This document shows positions 60,107 through 64,000 of a stretch of 64,000 nucleotides of DNA, one piece after another; positions within the stretch are counted from its first letter, which is position 1, and each line of letters begins with the position of its first letter. The position numbers and the translations under genes are program-made. The stretch is from Pseudolabrys sp. (GTDB lineage Bacteria > Pseudomonadota > Alphaproteobacteria > Rhizobiales > Xanthobacteraceae), in contig JAFIGS010000005.1 of assembly GCA_017849615.1 (NCBI GenBank), forward strand, positions 62,001 through 126,000, written 5' to 3'. The notes beneath the pieces were generated by a model. That model made no database searches, was not told the DNA's origin, and saw only the letters and a program-made list of their open reading frames with translations.

Positions 60107-61118
60107 CGAACGCCCGAGCCTCGCCCAACGCCTGCACCGCCGGATGCCGGCGGGCGGGTACCGGCGCGGCCTGCTGTTCTTTCTCGCCATCGGCATTCCG
60201 TTCTGCGCGGCGGTCGCCTTGCGCTGTCCCGCTGGCGGTTTGCTCGGCGCCATGACCGGGCTCATCCTGTCGTTTGCCGACGAAGAGGGCGAGCTTTCTC
60301 ACCGTCTCAAGACGCTTGGAATTGTCGCCACGGGCATCGCGATCGGCGGCGGCGCCGGGATCATCATGCGCGGCTTTCCGCCGGCCCTCTGGGTGTTGTT
60401 CGCGATCTCGACCTTCGCCAGCGGATGGTATCTCGGCCGCAGCAAGGCGTGGATGCTGGCGGCACGCTTCGGCTCCATGGCGCTGGTCGTGACCAGCGGC
60501 GCGCCGGCATTGCATCCCGAAGAGCTGGCTTTTGCGGTCGGCGCCCTCGGTGTCGTCGTAGCGGCGCGAGTTCTGGACCATCTGGCCGGTGGGCCGCTTA
60601 CGCAACAGCGTGCTCGTCCTCGCGCGGTACCGAATGGCGGATGGATACGCTTCGCCGTGGCTTATGCCGCGGCTGCCACAGCCAGCCTTGGCGTCGGTTT
60701 CGGCCTCGATCCCGGGCGCGCACTCTGGGTCGTCGTGACGACGCTCGTCGTCATGCAACCGGATGCGCGGACGAGCTATGTCCTGATCGTCCAGCGCATC
60801 GCCGGCACGGTGCTCGGCGTTGCGTTGGCATTCGGCATCACCAGCCTGACAGCGTCGCCTTACGCAATCACGGCCGTCCTGCTCTGCGTCGCGCCGTTCA
60901 TCCCGCATCACCTGCAGAACCGGTACTGGTTGCACACGGCGCTTATCGCGCTGCTGGTACTGCTCGCCTACGATCTGGCCGCAGCCGCCGACCCGAGGAT
61001 CCTGACCGGCCTGTTTACGGAACGGCTTCAGGATGTGTTGCTTGGCAGCGGCATCGCGCTTGTCGGAACGTTGCTTGCTTTTCCGCGCAAGGTGCCCGCT
61101 GAAAACTCAAATCTCTAG
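60099..61118 (+). CDS. FUSC-family inner membrane protein
   Basis: A 339-residue membrane protein with about ten hydrophobic segments in two halves. The second half has WVVVTTLVVMQPDARTSYVL and VQRIAGTVLGVALA, characteristic of fusaric acid resistance/aromatic acid exporter type proteins, followed by a late RLQDVLLGSGIALVGTLLA. GTG at 60099 overlaps the preceding stop by 8 bp. Substrate unknown. Confidence 0.78.
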   Translation: MPDERPSLAQRLHRRMPAGGYRRGLLFFLAIGIPFCAAVALRCPAGGLLGAMTGLILSFADEEGELSHRLKTLGIVATGIAIGGGAGIIMRGFPPALWVLFAISTFASGWYLGRSKAWMLAARFGSMALVVTSGAPALHPEELAFAVGALGVVVAARVLDHLAGGPLTQQRARPRAVPNGGWIRFAVAYAAAATASLGVGFGLDPGRALWVVVTTLVVMQPDARTSYVLIVQRIAGTVLGVALAFGITSLTASPYAITAVLLCVAPFIPHHLQNRYWLHTALIALLVLLAYDLAAAADPRILTGLFTERLQDVLLGSGIALVGTLLAFPRKVPAENSNL

Positions 61119-61602
61119 CGGTTCAGCCACCACACCGACGCGTTGAGCAGCGTCGCAAAACCGACCCAGAAGGCCAGCGGTGCGATTGCGATGCCGGCAA
61201 TGCGGTCGAGCCGGACGAACGCGACGACCGTGGCGATGACGAGGATAAGCTGCGGAATGATGTTGATGAGTCCGAACTGCGGCGAATGCGCCGCGAAGAA
61301 CATCCACGACCCCGCGGCATTCAGCGCGAGTTGGACATAGAACAACGTCAGGGCGCGGCGCCTGTCGGGCGACGGCGCCAGCCGATGAATGCGGAAGGCG
61401 GCGAAGCACATCAGCACATAGAGCGTCGTCCAGACCGGGCCGAATACCCAGTTCGGCGGATTGAACGGCGGCTTGGCGAGGCTCGCGTACCACGGCGCCA
61501 GGTTTGGAAAGGTGGCAAGCTGTCCGAGCACCGAGGCGGCGACGACGGCGCCGGCCGGGATGAGGATGTCCAGCGGGGTTTCATCGCAGCGCTTTCGCTC
61601 AT
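61115..61602 (-). pseudogene. tspO: TspO/MBR family protein with apparent frameshift
   Basis: A translocator-protein family membrane protein: PPFNPPNWVFGPVWTTLYVL and the five helices are present. However, the only good start, ATG at 61602 (overlapping the pncC stop as ATGA), reads MSESAAMKPRWTS and then falls out of frame near 61560. The TspO frame resumes as LIPAGAVVAASVLGQ. The span is 488 nt, one short of 163 codons, which fits a single-base deletion. Either a true disruption or an assembly error. Confidence 0.75.
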
Positions 61603-62090
61603 TGTTCGGCGACCTCTTTGAGCATCGCCAACGCCTGAAGCACCGATTGGTGCCGCACGGCGCTGCGTCCAATATCCCCGTACCGTTCGGCCGCGTGCAT
61701 CGACGTACCGTCACGCGACGCAGCGGCGAAATGCACGAGCCCGACCGGTTTCTCGATGGAGCCGCCGCCGGGGCCTGCAATGCCGGTGATCGATACCGCG
61801 AGATCGACCTTGCATTTCGTCAGCACGCCGGTGGCCATCGCTTCGGCCGTCTGCCGGCTAACCGCGCCATAACGCTTCAGCGTCTCCAGCGGCACGCCCA
61901 ACATCTCGTGCTTGGCCTCGTTCGAATAGGTAACGAAGCCGCGATCGACGACGTCGGACGATCCGGCGATTTCCGTCAGAGCGCCGGCGACGAGGCCACC
62001 GGTGCAGGATTCCGCCGTCGCTATCGTCCATCCGCGCGCGCGGCATGCCTCGAGTACGGCAACGGCAGCGATACGGATATCGTCGGTCAT
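61599..62090 (-). CDS. pncC: CinA C-terminal-domain protein, nicotinamide-nucleotide amidohydrolase
   Basis: A 163-residue stand-alone CinA amidohydrolase domain that deamidates NMN in NAD recycling. TIATAESCTGGLVAGALTEIAG carries the catalytic Ser region, and VSITGIAGPGGGSIEKPVG is diagnostic. The start at 62090 (MTDDIRIAA) begins the homology; the frame is open further but overlaps ispDF. It is in the ispDF-pncC-tspO run. Confidence 0.93.
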   Translation of the reverse strand: MTDDIRIAAVAVLEACRARGWTIATAESCTGGLVAGALTEIAGSSDVVDRGFVTYSNEAKHEMLGVPLETLKRYGAVSRQTAEAMATGVLTKCKVDLAVSITGIAGPGGGSIEKPVGLVHFAAASRDGTSMHAAERYGDIGRSAVRHQSVLQALAMLKEVAEQ

Positions 62091-62106
62091 GGCGCGCTCC
62101 AATCCC

Positions 62107-63279
62107 TCAAGACCACGGCAGCCGCACCGTCGCGGTCGCATAGGCGGCGATGCCTTCGCGGCGTCCGGTGAATCCGAGCTGTTCGCTGGTGGTGGCCTTA
62201 ACCGCGACGCGGTCGATTTCCAATCCGGCGATCCGGGCCACGGTTTCACGGATGGCGTCGCGGTGCGGACCGATTTTCGGCGCCTCGCAGACGATGGTGA
62301 GGTCGAGATGAGCGATGCGGCCGCCGCGCGCCGCGACGCGCTCGCAGGCGAATCTGAGAAAGCGGTCGGAAGCGGCGCCCTTCCACTGCGGATCGCTCGG
62401 CGGAAAGTGCGAGCCGATATCGCCGTCGGCCAGCGCGCCGAGGATCGCGTCGGTCAACGCGTGCAGGCCGACATCGGCGTCCGAATGGCCGGTCAGAGCC
62501 TGGTCGTGCGCGATGCGCAAGCCGCCGATCATGACATGGTCGCCGGACCCGAAGGCATGGACGTCGATGCCGGTGCCGGTGCGCACATCGCTCAGGTGGG
62601 AAAGCTGCATCGCTTCGGCGCGCACGAAATCCTCCGGGTGGGTGATCTTGATGTTGCTGCTCTCGCCGTCGAAGACGCGCACCTGCATGCCGACCCATTC
62701 GGCAATGGCGGCATCGTCGGTGAAGTCGCTGCGGCCCTCGCGCGCGGCGCGGCGATGCGCTTCGAGGATCGGCGCGAAGGCGAAAGCCTGTGGCGTCTGC
62801 ACCGCACGCAGTCGGGCGCGGTCCAGCGTCTCGCCGACAAAGCCGTGGCTGTCGATGCCTTTGATCGTGTCGGTGACTGCAAGGCCGGGAATGGCGGCGC
62901 CCGTTGCGGCCGTGGCTTCGATGGCCCGCGCGATCAGGGCAGGGCTGGCAAAGGGCCGGGCGGCATCGTGGATCAGCACGATGTCCGGCGGCTCACCGGC
63001 CAGGGCCTCCAGCCCCGCGTGGACGGAGGCTTGACGGGTATCGCCCCCGGCGACCGGCGCATTGACGGACAGGCCGGCCGCGGCCTCCCGAAACAAGGCC
63101 TCATCCCCCGCGCGGATGACCGGCTGAAGGGCCTGGACCAGCCCACAGCCGGCAAAGGTCGTCAGACAGCGCCGCAGGACCATCTCGCCGCTAATGGGGC
63201 GGAACTGTTTGGGGACCGCCGACCCGGGAGCCCGCGTGCCGCGCCCGGCGGCGACGATAACGCCCGCGATTTTCGCCAT
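62107..63279 (-). CDS. ispDF: bifunctional IspD/IspF (MEP pathway)
   Basis: A 390-residue fusion. Residues 1-225 are CDP-ME synthase (Isp[32 protein letters not shown]). Residues from about 232 are MECDP synthase (Isp[42 protein letters not shown]). The fused form is common in alphaproteobacteria. It works with Dxr encoded at 9.7 kb. Confidence 0.97.
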   Translation of the reverse strand: MAKIAGVIVAAGRGTRAPGSAVPKQFRPISGEMVLRRCLTTFAGCGLVQALQPVIRAGDEALFREAAAGLSVNAPVAGGDTRQASVHAGLEALAGEPPDIVLIHDAARPFASPALIARAIEATAATGAAIPGLAVTDTIKGIDSHGFVGETLDRARLRAVQTPQAFAFAPILEAHRRAAREGRSDFTDDAAIAEWVGMQVRVFDGESSNIKITHPEDFVRAEAMQLSHLSDVRTGTGIDVHAFGSGDHVMIGGLRIAHDQALTGHSDADVGLHALTDAILGALADGDIGSHFPPSDPQWKGAASDRFLRFACERVAARGGRIAHLDLTIVCEAPKIGPHRDAIRETVARIAGLEIDRVAVKATTSEQLGFTGRREGIAAYATATVRLPWS

Positions 63280-63423
63280 GGTTATAGGGTCCTGCCCGAT
63301 TTCTCGCCGCCCGCTTTACCTTGTTCGGCAGGCCCTGCAAACGTGGGGCGCCGGTTCGTCTCCTCCCGGCTCGATTGCCGCTTTCCGGGGCATGACTTTC
63401 ATGCGGATATTGCAGTGCAGCAC

Positions 63424-63451
63424 TTGCGCACCGGATCAAACTGGCTAAACT
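63424..63451 (+). promoter_or_regulatory. candidate dusB promoter
   Basis: TTGCGC (63424-63429), 16 bp, TAAACT (63446-63451), then a short leader with GAGGG before the ATG at 63477. Confidence 0.4.
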
Positions 63452-63476
63452 CTATGCAACAGAGGGTGCAGCCTAA

Positions 63477-64000
63477 ATGCTAGGCAGAGGTCCGAAGCCA
63501 GACATAAACGGAATTTATGCTAGCTCGCTGACCATCGGCGATGTGGTTGCGCCCAACCGCGTCATCCTCGCGCCGATGTCCGGCATCACCGACGCGCCGT
63601 TCAGGCGCCTGTCGGAACGTCTCGGCGCCGGGCTCGTGGTGTCCGAGATGACCGCTTGCGCCGGCCTCGCCAAAGGCGAGCGCGAGGCGCAGGCGCGCAG
63701 CCGCGGCGCCGGCGTCGCCATCAATGTCGTCCAGCTTGCCGGCTGCGAGGCGCGCTGGATGGCGGAAGGCGCGGCGATCGCCGAAGCTAATGGCGCCCAG
63801 ATCATCGACATCAATATGGGCTGCCCGTCCAAGCAGGTGACCAATGGCGCGTCCGGTTCGGCGCTGATGCGCGATCTCGATCACGCGCTGACGCTGATCG
63901 AAGCCACGGTGAATGCCGTGAAGGTGCCTGTGACGCTGAAGATGCGGCTCGGCTGGGACGCCGGTTCGATCAATGCGCCCGACCTGGCGCGCCGTGCCGA
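63477..64000 (+). CDS. dusB: tRNA-dihydrouridine synthase B (NifR3-like), truncated by window end
   Basis: The first 174 codons are visible; no stop before the window edge. APMSGITDAPFRRLSERLG and the FMN/catalytic region IDINMGCPSKQVTNGASGSAL with the active Cys are intact. In related genomes this gene, also called nifR3, precedes ntrB-ntrC, which would lie beyond the window. GAGGG at about 63461 supports the start. Confidence 0.94.
   Translation, partial: MLGRGPKPDINGIYASSLTIGDVVAPNRVILAPMSGITDAPFRRLSERLGAGLVVSEMTACAGLAKGEREAQARSRGAGVAINVVQLAGCEARWMAEGAAIAEANGAQIIDINMGCPSKQVTNGASGSALMRDLDHALTLIEATVNAVKVPVTLKMRLGWDAGSINAPDLARRA

Noticed and set aside
61411..61602. 63-codon frame as a separate small gene after pncC
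   Set aside because: Only its first 13 residues look coding; after that the TspO frame is the conserved one, so it is better explained as the 5' end of a frameshifted tspO.

Overview
This 64 kb window is chromosomal DNA from a GC-rich alphaproteobacterium, most likely of the Hyphomicrobiales (Rhizobiales; Bradyrhizobium/Rhodopseudomonas/Pseudolabrys-like). The evidence is the gene order: rpsB-tsf-pyrH-frr-uppS-cdsA-dxr-rseP-bamA-lpxD-fabZ-lpxA-lpxI-lpxB; trpG-trpD-trpC-moaC-moeA-lexA; tpiA-secG-pyrG-kdsA-eno-ftsB-pdhA-pdhB-pdhC-lpd-lipA-ratA-cinA-ispDF-dusB. Further support comes from LpxI in place of LpxH, a fused IspDF, a lipoyl domain on PdhB, GTTC-N7-GTTC LexA boxes, and many short palindromic intergenic repeats of the kind common in this order. 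The assignment below order level is inference. I see no rRNA, tRNA, CRISPR array or complete insertion sequence.

Layout. 1-3.8 kb: 3' end of dnaE, a thioredoxin-NhaA fusion and an alpha/beta hydrolase. 3.8-4.57 kb: the only long gene-free stretch, with two palindromic repeats, a candidate promoter and a strongly folded element ahead of rpsB. 4.57-19.2 kb: one long forward block for translation factors, UMP kinase, isoprenoid and phospholipid precursors, envelope protease/assembly and the lipid A pathway. 19.3-26.4 kb: a second, Bacteroidota-like FabH, an oxidoreductase, gltA, and divergent gltX/glnS. 26.4-40.4 kb: comEC, then a mostly reverse-strand block holding lexA with a small cysteine protein, molybdenum-cofactor genes, a split trp locus interrupted by a TRAP transporter and a cupin, and ppiD. 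40.6-50.5 kb: tpiA, secG, pyrG, an AT-richer two-gene insertion, a VOC protein, kdsA, an MFS transporter, queF, eno and ftsB. 50.7-64 kb: pyruvate dehydrogenase genes with an intruding nuclease-like gene, lipoate synthesis, cysteine synthase, a broken tspO, cinA/pncC, ispDF and the start of dusB.

Most of the window is core housekeeping DNA. The accessory content is small but interesting. Between pyrG and the VOC gene lies a Panacea-domain protein followed by an unrecognised protein that ends in a beta-clamp-binding-like pentapeptide. The pair is preceded by a perfect LexA box matching the one found upstream of lexA in this same window. It therefore looks like an SOS-controlled, SocAB-like toxin-antitoxin module that may target the replication clamp. 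A second AT-rich gene with PD-(D/E)XK nuclease motifs sits tightly packed between pdhC and lpd. The pdhC linker itself carries a 120-bp palindromic repeat inserted in frame.
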